From contig NZ_JFHC01000065.1 of the NCBI RefSeq assembly GCF_000698595.1, forward strand, positions 1 through 47,178: a stretch of DNA of 47,178 nucleotides. The letters run 5' to 3'. The stretch comes from Caballeronia glathei (GTDB lineage: Bacteria > Pseudomonadota > Gammaproteobacteria > Burkholderiales > Burkholderiaceae). Within the stretch, counting starts at the first letter, position 1, and each line of letters starts with the position of its first letter. The notes beneath the pieces are model-generated. The model ran no database searches. It saw nothing but the letters and a program-made list of their open reading frames with translations, and was not told the origin of the DNA. Of the stretch, positions 24,957 through 32,421 are shown piece by piece. Both the position numbers and the translations under genes were made by a program.

Positions 24957-27347
24957 ATGGCGCAGGGCCGTGCGGTCGGGACGACCGGAACAATCGGAAA
25001 GATGGTTGCATGGATTGTCGGCGTGCTCGCGGTGCTGATCGCCGTGCTCGTCGTGTTCTTCCTGACCTTCGACTGGAACCGCGCGCGTCCGTGGATCGAC
25101 GACAAGGTTTCGCAGGCGATCGGCCGCCAGTTCCACATCACCGGCGACCTGAAGGTCGGCTGGCAGCGCCCGCCCTCGGAGACCGGCTGGCGGCGCTGGG
25201 TGCCGTGGCCGCGCTTCTCCGCGCAGAACATCACCGTCGCGAACCCCGACTGGGCCCGCCAGCAATATTTCGCAACGCTCGACGAAATCGATTTCCAGGT
25301 CGCCGTGCTGCCGCTGCTCGCGCGCGACATCGTGATCCCGACGATCAACCTCGTCAATCCGTCGGTCGATCTGGAACGGCTCAAGGACAACCGCAACAAC
25401 TGGACCTTCACCTTCCGGCAGTCGACGCAGCCGTCCACGTGGAACCTGCGGCTGCACGACATCGCGTTCGCGAAGGGCAATATCGCGCTCGCCGACGAGA
25501 TCACCAGCGCGGACATGCAGGCCGAGATCGACACGCTCGGCCAGCCGGTGCCGATCGGCGAGGCGATGAAGCAGCAGGAGGAGGCGTCGCGCAAGTCGTC
25601 GGCGGAGATGGTCGGCAAGAGCGGCGCGAACAAGCTCGACAAGCAGGCCGATGCGGCGGCGGCGTCCGAAGCGTCGGCGGCGTCGGCCGCGTCCGCCGCC
25701 GCCGCGGCGAGCGGCAGCGCGCCGAATCCGGCGAGCACCTCGGCGAACACGAGCATCACGACGAGGGAGGGGCCCAAACCGCCGGTGCCGCCGTACGGCA
25801 TCGGCTGGACCGTGAAGGGCACCTACAACAAGACGAAGGTCTCGGGCAACGGCAAGGTGGGCGGCGTGCTCGCGCTTCAGGATGCGCAGCGGCCGTTCCC
25901 CGTGCAGGCCGACGTGAGGATCGGCGACACGCATATCGCGCTCGTCGGCACCGTCACCGACCCGGCGCATCTCGCCGCGCTCGACCTGCGCCTCTGGCTG
26001 CAGGGCGTGAGCATGGCGCACCTTTACCCGATCACCGGCGTGACGCTGCCCGAAACGCCGCCGTACGCGACCGAAGGACGGCTCGTCGGGCAGTTCAGGC
26101 AGGAGGGCAGTGTCTTCAGGTACGAGAATTTCACGGGCCGGGTGGGCCGCAGCGACCTGAACGGCTCGCTCGTGTTCGCGGGCAGGAAGCCGCGGCCGCT
26201 GTTGTCGGGCGAGCTGGTGTCGAACCTGCTGCAATTCTCCGACCTCGCGCCGATCATCGGCGCGGACTCCAACGCCAGCAAGGCGAAGCGCGGCGAGGAA
26301 ACGAAGCAGCCGTCGAACAAGGCACTGCCGACCGAGGAATTCAAGACGGACCGCTGGAAGGCCATCGACGCCGACGTGAAATTCACCGGACGGCGCATCA
26401 TCAAGGACCCGGACCTGCCCATCACCGATCTGTACACGCACGTCGTCATGACCAACGGCGTGCTCGCGCTCGAGCCGCTCAGGTTCGGCGTCGCGGGCGG
26501 CACGCTCGCCTCGAACATCAATCTCGACGGCAGCGCCACGCCGCTCAAGGGCCGCTTCTCGACCCAGGCGCGGCACCTGAAGCTCAAGCAGCTGTTCCCG
26601 AACGTGAAGACGATGCAGTCCGCGCTCGGCGAGGTGAACGGCGACGCTGCGCTCTCGGCGACTGGCAACTCGCCGGCCGCGCTCGCCGCGACGTCCAACG
26701 GCGAGGTGAAGGCGCTCATCACCGACGGCACCGTGAGCCGCCTCTACATGGAAGCGGCCGGGCTGAACGTGGCGAACGTGATCTACGAGAAGCTCTTCGG
26801 CAAGCGCGACGTGAAGATCAACTGCGCGGCGGCGGATTTCGTCGCGACCAACGGCGTGCTCGAATCGCGTGTGTTCGCCCTCGACACCGACGACGCCGTC
26901 ATCAACATGGATGGCCACATCGACATGAAGACCGAGCAGATGGACCTCGGAATCCATCCGCACACGAAGGGCTTCCGGGTCTTCTCGCTGCGCTCGCCGC
27001 TCTACGTGAAAGGGACGTTCAAGGACCCGCACGTGGGCGTGAACGCGGGTGCGCTCGCGGTGCGCGGCGGGGCGGTGGTCGGGCTCGGGCTGATCAATCC
27101 GTTCGCCGCGCTGATTCCGCTGATCGCGCCGAGTAACAACAAGCCGCTGCCGTGCACGCAGATGCTCGCCGACATGCGCGCCGCGCCCACCGCACCGCCC
27201 GCGGGGCAGAAGCAGCGGGCGAAGGCGGCGCCGGCTTACATGTCATCGGATGCGGCGGCCGGTGGCGCGGCCCGCGCGCAGGCGCCGAAGAAATCCGCGC
27301 CCGCGAGCCCGGCGCCGGCGAGCGCGGCGCAGTATCGCGGAAGCTGA
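24957..27347 (+). CDS. AsmA-family protein
   Basis: AsmA-like proteins are anchored in the inner membrane and span the periplasm as a long beta-groove; relatives move or tune phospholipids and outer-membrane assembly. The 796-residue product has one N-terminal transmembrane helix (VAWIVGVLAVLIAVLVVFFL), then the AsmA start (WIDDKVSQAIGRQFHITGDLKV). A low-complexity Ala/Ser linker near 235-265 interrupts the fold, and the AsmA C-terminal domain is at about 400-710. The tail is Ala/Pro/Lys-rich. I chose ATG 24,957 because of the gatggag site before it; ATG 24,939 is an alternative. It is divergent from fetAB across about 140 bp. Confidence 0.86.
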   Translation: MAQGRAVGTTGTIGKMVAWIVGVLAVLIAVLVVFFLTFDWNRARPWIDDKVSQAIGRQFHITGDLKVGWQRPPSETGWRRWVPWPRFSAQNITVANPDWARQQYFATLDEIDFQVAVLPLLARDIVIPTINLVNPSVDLERLKDNRNNWTFTFRQSTQPSTWNLRLHDIAFAKGNIALADEITSADMQAEIDTLGQPVPIGEAMKQQEEASRKSSAEMVGKSGANKLDKQADAAAASEASAASAASAAAAASGSAPNPASTSANTSITTREGPKPPVPPYGIGWTVKGTYNKTKVSGNGKVGGVLALQDAQRPFPVQADVRIGDTHIALVGTVTDPAHLAALDLRLWLQGVSMAHLYPITGVTLPETPPYATEGRLVGQFRQEGSVFRYENFTGRVGRSDLNGSLVFAGRKPRPLLSGELVSNLLQFSDLAPIIGADSNASKAKRGEETKQPSNKALPTEEFKTDRWKAIDADVKFTGRRIIKDPDLPITDLYTHVVMTNGVLALEPLRFGVAGGTLASNINLDGSATPLKGRFSTQARHLKLKQLFPNVKTMQSALGEVNGDAALSATGNSPAALAATSNGEVKALITDGTVSRLYMEAAGLNVANVIYEKLFGKRDVKINCAAADFVATNGVLESRVFALDTDDAVINMDGHIDMKTEQMDLGIHPHTKGFRVFSLRSPLYVKGTFKDPHVGVNAGALAVRGGAVVGLGLINPFAALIPLIAPSNNKPLPCTQMLADMRAAPTAPPAGQKQRAKAAPAYMSSDAAAGGAARAQAPKKSAPASPAPASAAQYRGS

Positions 27348-27394
27348 CGATGCGTTTTCGGGCGTCGCGCTGACCCGGGCGCGACGCGTCGTAC

Positions 27395-27620
27395 AAAACG
27401 TTGTTCGTCAAGTACTTAACTCTATCGCCCAGCGCTTATCAACAGATCTGTCCACAAAAACTGTGGATAAATCACGCGTCCGAAAACGTTGTCGTGTCGC
27501 CCCGATCGCTGATTCAAACTGCGCCGGTTTAAGTTTTTTCAATGAAATCAGGCGTCTGGGCAAGTAGCCCCGGGCTTGTCCACAACCCTTTCAACATTTC
27601 CTGGGGATAAGTTTTCCACA
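27395..27620. other. Cluster of DnaA-box-like 9-mers between convergent genes
   Basis: Within an AT-richer gap between the 3' ends of two convergent genes there are six near-matches to the DnaA box TTATCCACA. They are TTATCAACA (27,436-27,444, +), CTGTCCACA (27,448-27,456, +), TGTGGATAA (27,462-27,470, perfect box on the - strand), TTGTCCACA (27,576-27,584, +), TGGGGATAA (27,602-27,610, - strand, one mismatch) and TTTTCCACA (27,612-27,620, +). A 10-mer aaaacgttgt is also repeated at 27,395-27,404 and 27,483-27,492. No dnaA, repA or parAB gene is in the window, so this may be a DnaA-binding titration or reactivation locus, or an origin remnant. Confidence 0.6.
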
Positions 27621-27636
27621 TTCGAACCCGAGCGAG

Positions 27637-28458
27637 TCAGAACCGGAATGTGGCGCTGAGCGCCGGCCCGTTCAGCCGCAGGCGCTGCACGAAGTCATCG
27701 CCGGATCCCCTGAATTCCAGGTAACGGTACGACAAATTGACGTCGCCCCATTTCATCGCATAGCCGATGCCTGTCATCGCCTGCCACGTGAGGTTCGACG
27801 TACCGGTGCCGACGTCGAGATAGAACGGCACGTACCAGCGGGCATCATCGGTGAGCGAGACGCGGCCGCGCATGCCGATGAAGCCGTTGAAGATGTCCTT
27901 GCGCTGTGACACGTGGAGTTGCGGATGGAAACCGGGGCCGCGCCCGCCGAGGCTCGTGTCGAGCGATGCGTCGAGCGAGCCGCTCACGCCGAGATAGCGC
28001 ATGCCCGCGATGGCGTCGATGCTCGCATGCGGGAGCCGCGCGATCGTGTGGCCGCCGCCCAGCTGCACGAGTCCCGCTTTGAGGCTCGTCTCGCCGCTGC
28101 GCAGCGACTCGCGGGCGAGGGCGCCGCTGCCCGCCGATTTCACCGAGGTGCCGTGCCGCCCGAAGCTCAGATAGATCGTGTCGGCGAAAAGGCTCCAGTC
28201 GCCCTTTCGCGCCTCGCCTTGCAGCATCGCGAGGAATTTGAGGTTTTCGAGATAGTTGTACGGACCCGTCGACGCATCGTTCGTGCCGCTTTCCGGCAGC
28301 GTGAAGCGCAGCGTCCCGCTCACGCTAGGCAGCCACAGATAGGGCGTGACCGCGAACTGCCATTGGTCGCTGGTGTTCGCGGGCTCGGCTGCGGCGGCCC
28401 ATGATGGCGAAGTGAGGAATGTGGCGCACACCAGCGCGCTCTTGAGCAGACGGCACAT
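27637..28458 (-). CDS. Predicted outer-membrane beta-barrel protein
   Basis: This 273-residue protein has a Sec signal peptide (LLKSALVCATFLTSPSWAAAAEP, cleavage near AAA) and alternating hydrophobic strands ending in a C-terminal phenylalanine (LSATFRF), the outer-membrane barrel signature. Strand-like segments include WQFAVTPYLWLPSVSGTL, WSLFADTIYLSFG, RWYVPFYLDVGTG and WGDVNLSYRYLEFRG. It resembles uncharacterised Burkholderiales outer-membrane proteins; the function is unknown. A ribosome site (aaagga) precedes the ATG. It is convergent with the AsmA gene across the DnaA-box cluster. Confidence 0.82.
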   Translation of the reverse strand: MCRLLKSALVCATFLTSPSWAAAAEPANTSDQWQFAVTPYLWLPSVSGTLRFTLPESGTNDASTGPYNYLENLKFLAMLQGEARKGDWSLFADTIYLSFGRHGTSVKSAGSGALARESLRSGETSLKAGLVQLGGGHTIARLPHASIDAIAGMRYLGVSGSLDASLDTSLGGRGPGFHPQLHVSQRKDIFNGFIGMRGRVSLTDDARWYVPFYLDVGTGTSNLTWQAMTGIGYAMKWGDVNLSYRYLEFRGSGDDFVQRLRLNGPALSATFRF

Positions 28459-28787
28459 GACTCGTTCCTTTGAGAGACAAAAGGGAGGGAGCCTATGGCG
28501 TGCCGTTGCGTTGGCTAATCAGACTTGTCCTGGTTATTTGTTGTTTTATGGAGCGGAGCGAGGCGTGCTCGCTTCGGCGGGTCCGCGTGCGCGGCCCGTG
28601 TGACGACCGGCTAACAGCCGCGGGGTATCGGTCCCGCGGTATGGGCCTGATCAAAATGCAAACACGAACATGAAAATGACCTCAGCCCGATCATTCGTCA
28701 GCGCGGAGGGCAGTGCCTGCGCAGGTTCGCGCAAGATTCGAACGCTATTGCTCGAAGAACTTCAGGTAGCCCTGCTTCCAGTTGTCG
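28459..28787. other. Region between the barrel gene and the toxin-immunity island
   Basis: 329 bp with no complete gene. It holds the upstream region of the barrel gene and, at its right end (28,745-28,790), a short coding-like stretch on the - strand directly after the immunity-gene stop but in another frame (SSSDNWKQGYLKFFEQ, then TAG). It also includes part of a 9-bp inverted repeat over that stop. Confidence 0.5.
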
Positions 28788-28798
28788 CTACTGGAAGC
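28774..28798. repeat. Inverted repeat spanning the immunity-gene stop codon
   Basis: GCTTCCAGT (28,774-28,782) and ACTGGAAGC (28,790-28,798) form a perfect 9-bp stem with a 7-base loop, and the TAG stop (28,788-28,790) lies at its edge. No T-tract follows on the - strand, so it is not a standard intrinsic terminator. Confidence 0.7.
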
Positions 28799-29162
28799 GG
28801 TCGAAGAATCCGTATTTCTTCTCCACTCTCTCAATCCTTGTCGCCGAATTGATGTAAATGTCCACACGGCTGAACGGCGGCTTGAATTCGACGCCGTCCC
28901 GACTGGCAAAGGGAAGGCTGACGTTGATGAATGAATCTGCTCCTGGAAAGAGGTCCGTATAAAATCTCTCGACTCGGCCCGGTTTTATCTCCTGTTTGGT
29001 GATGAGGTGATCGTCGTTGAAGAAATACACTACAGGTTCACGCGCATCTTCAGCGTAGTGCAATAAGACTACAGGGCGACAAAACCACCAGATCGCTAAC
29101 CAACGGAGCCACCCAATGCAAAGCACCGCGAACAGACGGCGCGCGATTTCGCGCACGCTCAT
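28788..29162 (-). CDS. Small membrane-anchored protein, candidate immunity protein
   Basis: This 124-residue protein has no family I recognise. A hydrophobic N-terminal segment (LFAVLCIGWLRWLAIWWFC, Trp-rich) should anchor it in the inner membrane. The rest looks like a small periplasmic beta domain (VVYFFNDDHLITKQEIKPGRVERFYTDLF, VEFKPPFSRVDIYINSATRIERV). The ATG at 29,162 overlaps the toxin's TGA (ATGA); a GTG 9 bp upstream is an alternative start. Position directly after a toxin, the size and the periplasmic anchoring all suggest the cognate immunity protein of a type VI effector. The C-terminus may be altered by a frameshift (see findings). Low GC like its operon partners. Confidence 0.7.
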   Translation of the reverse strand: MSVREIARRLFAVLCIGWLRWLAIWWFCRPVVLLHYAEDAREPVVYFFNDDHLITKQEIKPGRVERFYTDLFPGADSFINVSLPFASRDGVEFKPPFSRVDIYINSATRIERVEKKYGFFDRFQ

Positions 29163-29959
29163 CGTGCGCACCTATGCATTTCCTTCGCATGATCCTGTCC
29201 CTTCCCCCATGGAACGGGTACTGCGGCAACGCTGCCAAGCAACAAATCAGTCGTAAGGGCGCCGGGTATCACCCTGGCGAACAAATCGATGCCAAGTTGA
29301 ATGGAAATATGATCTGGAATGTCGTCGGCGCTGGCGGGCCAAGGTCCATTCTCTGGATGATTCTGCATTGCCGGCCATTTCTTTCCGTTCATATCGCGAT
29401 AAGCATCGCTTCCGATTTGCGCAAGTCCTGCGCCATTTATCAATTCGGCCGCATCGAAGCCGACCGCGGCGCCGACATAACCGTAGTGGATGTTGGACCA
29501 GATGTCATAGAAATAGTCGTGCTGTCCGTACTTGTGCCAGCCATTATTAAATAGTTTTTCTCCTCCGCGGTCACTAAGTAGCTTCTTTATCTGCGGTTTG
29601 TGATCCCACTTGTGTTCAGGCGCCACTCGCTCCGCCCATAGCACATAGGCTGCAGATTTCTTCCCGGCGGCGATACTCCCGAAATTAGGTGGTCCGCCAA
29701 ACTTGGCATACCATGGCAAGGCATTCCATTCCTTCGCCTGTTCTTCCGGATCGTAACTATTCGCTTCCGTGATTTTTCGTCCGACTTCGGTAAAAGGATT
29801 TTGCTTCATCTCGCGGACAATGAAATCAGCAACCTGCGCAGCTACATCCGCATCTGTACAAACCAAGACTTCTTTCGGACGGCTATCGTGAGCGGGCGTG
29901 GTGTACATGTCTGCAATCCAGCGCATCGGCTTGCCGTTCTTTCCTAGAATTGCGCTCAT
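29159..29959 (-). CDS. Polymorphic toxin type 44 domain protein, candidate T6SS effector
   Basis: This 266-residue protein has the central pattern of the polymorphic toxin type 44 family: WDHKPQIKKLL, FYDIWSNIHYGYVGAAVGFDAAEL and INGAGLAQIGSDAYRDMNG (about 120-195). In that family the toxin domain is carried by secreted effectors and its biochemical activity is predicted, not settled. There is no signal peptide, as expected for delivery by a type VI secretion spike. The C-terminal 60 residues contain a hydrophobic stretch (IQLGIDLFARVIPGALTTDLLLG). It sits between a PAAR gene (ATGA overlap upstream) and a small membrane protein (ATGA overlap downstream). Base composition is clearly poorer in GC than the flanking genes, suggesting horizontal transfer. 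The family call is from memory of its motif. Confidence 0.72.
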   Translation of the reverse strand: MSAILGKNGKPMRWIADMYTTPAHDSRPKEVLVCTDADVAAQVADFIVREMKQNPFTEVGRKITEANSYDPEEQAKEWNALPWYAKFGGPPNFGSIAAGKKSAAYVLWAERVAPEHKWDHKPQIKKLLSDRGGEKLFNNGWHKYGQHDYFYDIWSNIHYGYVGAAVGFDAAELINGAGLAQIGSDAYRDMNGKKWPAMQNHPENGPWPASADDIPDHISIQLGIDLFARVIPGALTTDLLLGSVAAVPVPWGKGQDHAKEMHRCAR

Positions 29960-30504
29960 TCAATTGACTCCACATAAATCCTTACGCGCTCGGCGGCTTG
30001 GGTTTGCACAAGCACATGCGTATGCCCAAGTGCATCGCTCACGCCATATTCAGTCGTTCCGGTTTCGCGTTCGACCGCATAGGCCCTGAACGCGGCGGGC
30101 ATGCCGCTTTCATCAAGTAACACGAACTTGTCGTTAAATTCATCTTGCACCGGCGTTTCATCCTTCGATCCCGCAAAGGAGGCACTCATCCGCGCGATAT
30201 CCTCCCCGGTGACGGTCTGTGTCATCTCGCGCTGCGCCCAGAATATCGGCGGCGGCTGGCACCCGCACATATTGATATTCCCACTCAACGCATGCTCCTG
30301 ACCGTTCTCGGCCCTGCTGTCAAGACGCGGCCCGGACGGACAAATGAACCCCTCCTTCTTGCATGCGTGGCAATACGTTCGCATGTAGACCGTGGCCAGC
30401 TCGACGCGGCGGCCATCGTTGTCCTGATAGGTCGATGTCGGCAAGCCTTCAATGATTACGGCTTCCCCGGCGCGGTCGCCTCTGGCGAGATAGGTGCGGA
30501 TCAT
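29956..30504 (-). CDS. PAAR-domain protein with C-terminal adaptor-like domain
   Basis: This 182-residue protein has an N-terminal PAAR domain (about 1-100), the sharpened tip that sits on VgrG in type VI secretion. It shows ARGDRAGEAVIIEGLPTS, a CHACKKEGFICPSGP segment and NMCGCQPPPIFWA; the conserved Cys/His residues fit the metal site at the tip. Residues about 115-182 (NDKFVLLDESGMPAAFRAY, YGVSDALGHTHVLVQT, VRIYVES) resemble the small transthyretin-like extension seen on VgrG and PAAR proteins that carry separate effectors. No VgrG or structural T6SS gene is in the window, so this is an orphan cassette that relies on a system elsewhere. Its stop overlaps the toxin start (ATGA). No strong ribosome site is seen. 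Confidence 0.82.
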   Translation of the reverse strand: MIRTYLARGDRAGEAVIIEGLPTSTYQDNDGRRVELATVYMRTYCHACKKEGFICPSGPRLDSRAENGQEHALSGNINMCGCQPPPIFWAQREMTQTVTGEDIARMSASFAGSKDETPVQDEFNDKFVLLDESGMPAAFRAYAVERETGTTEYGVSDALGHTHVLVQTQAAERVRIYVESIE

Positions 30505-30819
30505 TGGCGCCGGGTCAGTGGCGCGATCGCGGCGAACTGGCAGGGGGCTTGTAGGGCGTTGTCGGTTGCTGGCATTCGAATCGTTCCAAAGGGAAATTGG
30601 GGATTCGAGCCTAGCGACCCGGCGATCGCGACCGATATCAGAACCATCCTATTTTCAGAACGACATTAGATCGTTCCATGGCACGTGCTGGCGCGCATCG
30701 GCGCTGTGTAGCGGGTCGATGCGCGTCGTGCGCGTCGCACCAGCATTCGCGCCACAAACAGAATCGATCGTCGCCCCTGCGCGCTCGGGCGCGATGCGTG
30801 CCGCTCGACTTGGACCGCG
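30505..30819. other. Region between the efflux operon and the PAAR cassette
   Basis: 315 bp without a credible gene. It marks the transition from low-GC island DNA (to about 30,670) back to GC-rich sequence. The 9-mer atcgttcca occurs twice (near 30,580 and 30,671). No clear promoter or terminator, and no tRNA or att-like sequence was recognised. Confidence 0.4.
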
Positions 30820-32421
30820 CTATCGCTGCGTCGCCTGCGCTTCCTGCGCGACGCCCGCCGGCGAACCCATCGCCTGAAAGAGCGATGCCGTGTCAGAAAG
30901 ACGCGCGCCGGCATGGCGGATCGCGTTCAGCTGCGCGCTGCGGTACTGCTGCTCGCTCGCGCGCGCCGCGCGCGGCGGGATCGCGCCGAGGCGCACACGC
31001 GCCGCCGCGTCGTTGAACGCGCCTTCGGACGCGCGGCTCGCGGCGTCGGCCGAGGCGAGCGCATCGCCGTCCTGTTCGAGCGCCGCCAGCGTGTTCGCGA
31101 CGTTCTGGAACGCCGAAAGCACCGTCTGCTTGTATCGCAGCACGGCGGCGTCGTAGGTCTCGTAGGCGGCGCGGCGCTGCGCGAGCAGGGCGCCGCCGTG
31201 AAAGATCGGCTGCGACAGCGACGCGCCGATGCTCCACAGCGCACCCGCGCCCGAAAGCGCCGTCGGCCAGCTGAAGCCGCCCTTGCCCATCGACGCGGAC
31301 AGCGACAGGCTCGGAAAGAGCTGCGCCGTCGCCACGCCGACGTCGGCCGCGGCGGCTTTCACCGCGGCATCGGCGACCTGGATGTCGGGGCGCGTCGCGA
31401 GCAGTTCCGACGGCACCACGACCGGCACGTCCTCCGGCACGGCGAGACTCGCGAGGTCGAGATCGTCGGGCGCCTGGTCCGGCGTGCGGCCGAGCAGGAC
31501 GGCCAGCGCATGGCGCGTCGCGAGCGATTGCGCGCGCAGCCCCGGCAGCGACGCCGCGAGCGACGCCGCGCTCTGCTCCGCGTCCAGCGCCTCCGAGCGC
31601 GACGCCGAGCCGAGTTCGTAGCGCCGCCGGGCGTCGCGGGCATCGTCATTCGCGAGCGCGACGAGCCGCTCCGTGACGTCGATCTGCGCGCGCAGCGCCG
31701 CCGCGCCGATCGCGCCCGTCACGATGTTCGCGGCGAGCGCGCGGCGGGCGGCGTCGAACTGGAACGCCTGGCTGTCGACCTGCGCCGCGAGCGACGCGTT
31801 GGCGTAGCGCGCCGCACCGAAGATATCGAACGTGTACTGCGCCTGTAGCTGGCCGACGAAGAGGTTGTAGACCACGGTCGGCGGGCCGAAGTCGGGCACG
31901 CCGAAGCCACGCTGGCGGCTCGCCTGCGCGCCCGCGTCGATGGACGGCAGCATCGACGCGCCGATCTGCGCCTTCAACTGCTCGCGGGCGGCGGCGAGGC
32001 GCTTGTCGGCGGCGCCGAGGTCGGGGCTGTTGCGCAGGCCCTCGTCGACGAGCGCGTCGAGCGCACTCGAACGATACAGCTTCCACCATTGCGGCACCGG
32101 TTTCGCACCCGCGACGAAACGCTGCGACGTGCCCTGCGCCGTGACCGTCTGCGCGGGCTGCTGGAGCGCGCCGTAGTGCGCGGGCTGCGGCATCGCGGGC
32201 GGATTGCCGTTCGGTCCGAACGAGCAGGCGCCAAGCGCGAGCGTGAGCGAGGCAACGGCGAGCGAAGGAACGCGCGTGCCCGGCGCCGGGCGGCACGCCC
32301 GCGCGAGGCGGGACGCGCGCCGGCCCGGCGAGGGCAGGGCATCCGCGCACAGGGCGCGCTCAGGGCGCGCCAGAGCGCCGGGAAGGGAGAGGCCGAAGAG
32401 GGCGAAGAGTGAGGTCGTCAT
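30820..32421 (-). CDS. RND efflux outer-membrane lipoprotein (NodT/OprM family)
   Basis: This is the outer-membrane exit duct of a tripartite efflux pump. The 533-residue product contains two OEP repeats (about 100-300 and 310-520) with family landmarks WWKLYRSSALDALVDEGLRNSPDL, DIFGAARYANAS, LLATRPDIQVADAAVKAAAADVGVATAQLFPSLSLSAS and LSQPIFHGGALLAQRRAAYE. The lipobox SLTLALGAC puts the lipidated Cys at residue 66, with an unusually long Arg/Ala/Pro-rich lead. A start at the internal GTG (near 32,271, residue 51) would give a standard signal peptide. The ATG at 32,421 overlaps the pump stop (ATGA). Last gene of the efflux operon. Confidence 0.9.
   Translation of the reverse strand: MTTSLFALFGLSLPGALARPERALCADALPSPGRRASRLARACRPAPGTRVPSLAVASLTLALGACSFGPNGNPPAMPQPAHYGALQQPAQTVTAQGTSQRFVAGAKPVPQWWKLYRSSALDALVDEGLRNSPDLGAADKRLAAAREQLKAQIGASMLPSIDAGAQASRQRGFGVPDFGPPTVVYNLFVGQLQAQYTFDIFGAARYANASLAAQVDSQAFQFDAARRALAANIVTGAIGAAALRAQIDVTERLVALANDDARDARRRYELGSASRSEALDAEQSAASLAASLPGLRAQSLATRHALAVLLGRTPDQAPDDLDLASLAVPEDVPVVVPSELLATRPDIQVADAAVKAAAADVGVATAQLFPSLSLSASMGKGGFSWPTALSGAGALWSIGASLSQPIFHGGALLAQRRAAYETYDAAVLRYKQTVLSAFQNVANTLAALEQDGDALASADAASRASEGAFNDAAARVRLGAIPPRAARASEQQYRSAQLNAIRHAGARLSDTASLFQAMGSPAGVAQEAQATQR

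Noticed and set aside
28470..28673. Short + strand open frames between the barrel gene and the toxin island
   Set aside because: No ribosome site, no recognisable protein pattern and antisense or intergenic position; not supported as genes.
30101..30669. + strand open frames across the PAAR gene
   Set aside because: They are antisense to the PAAR gene, whose Cys-rich domain is clear; no family resemblance.
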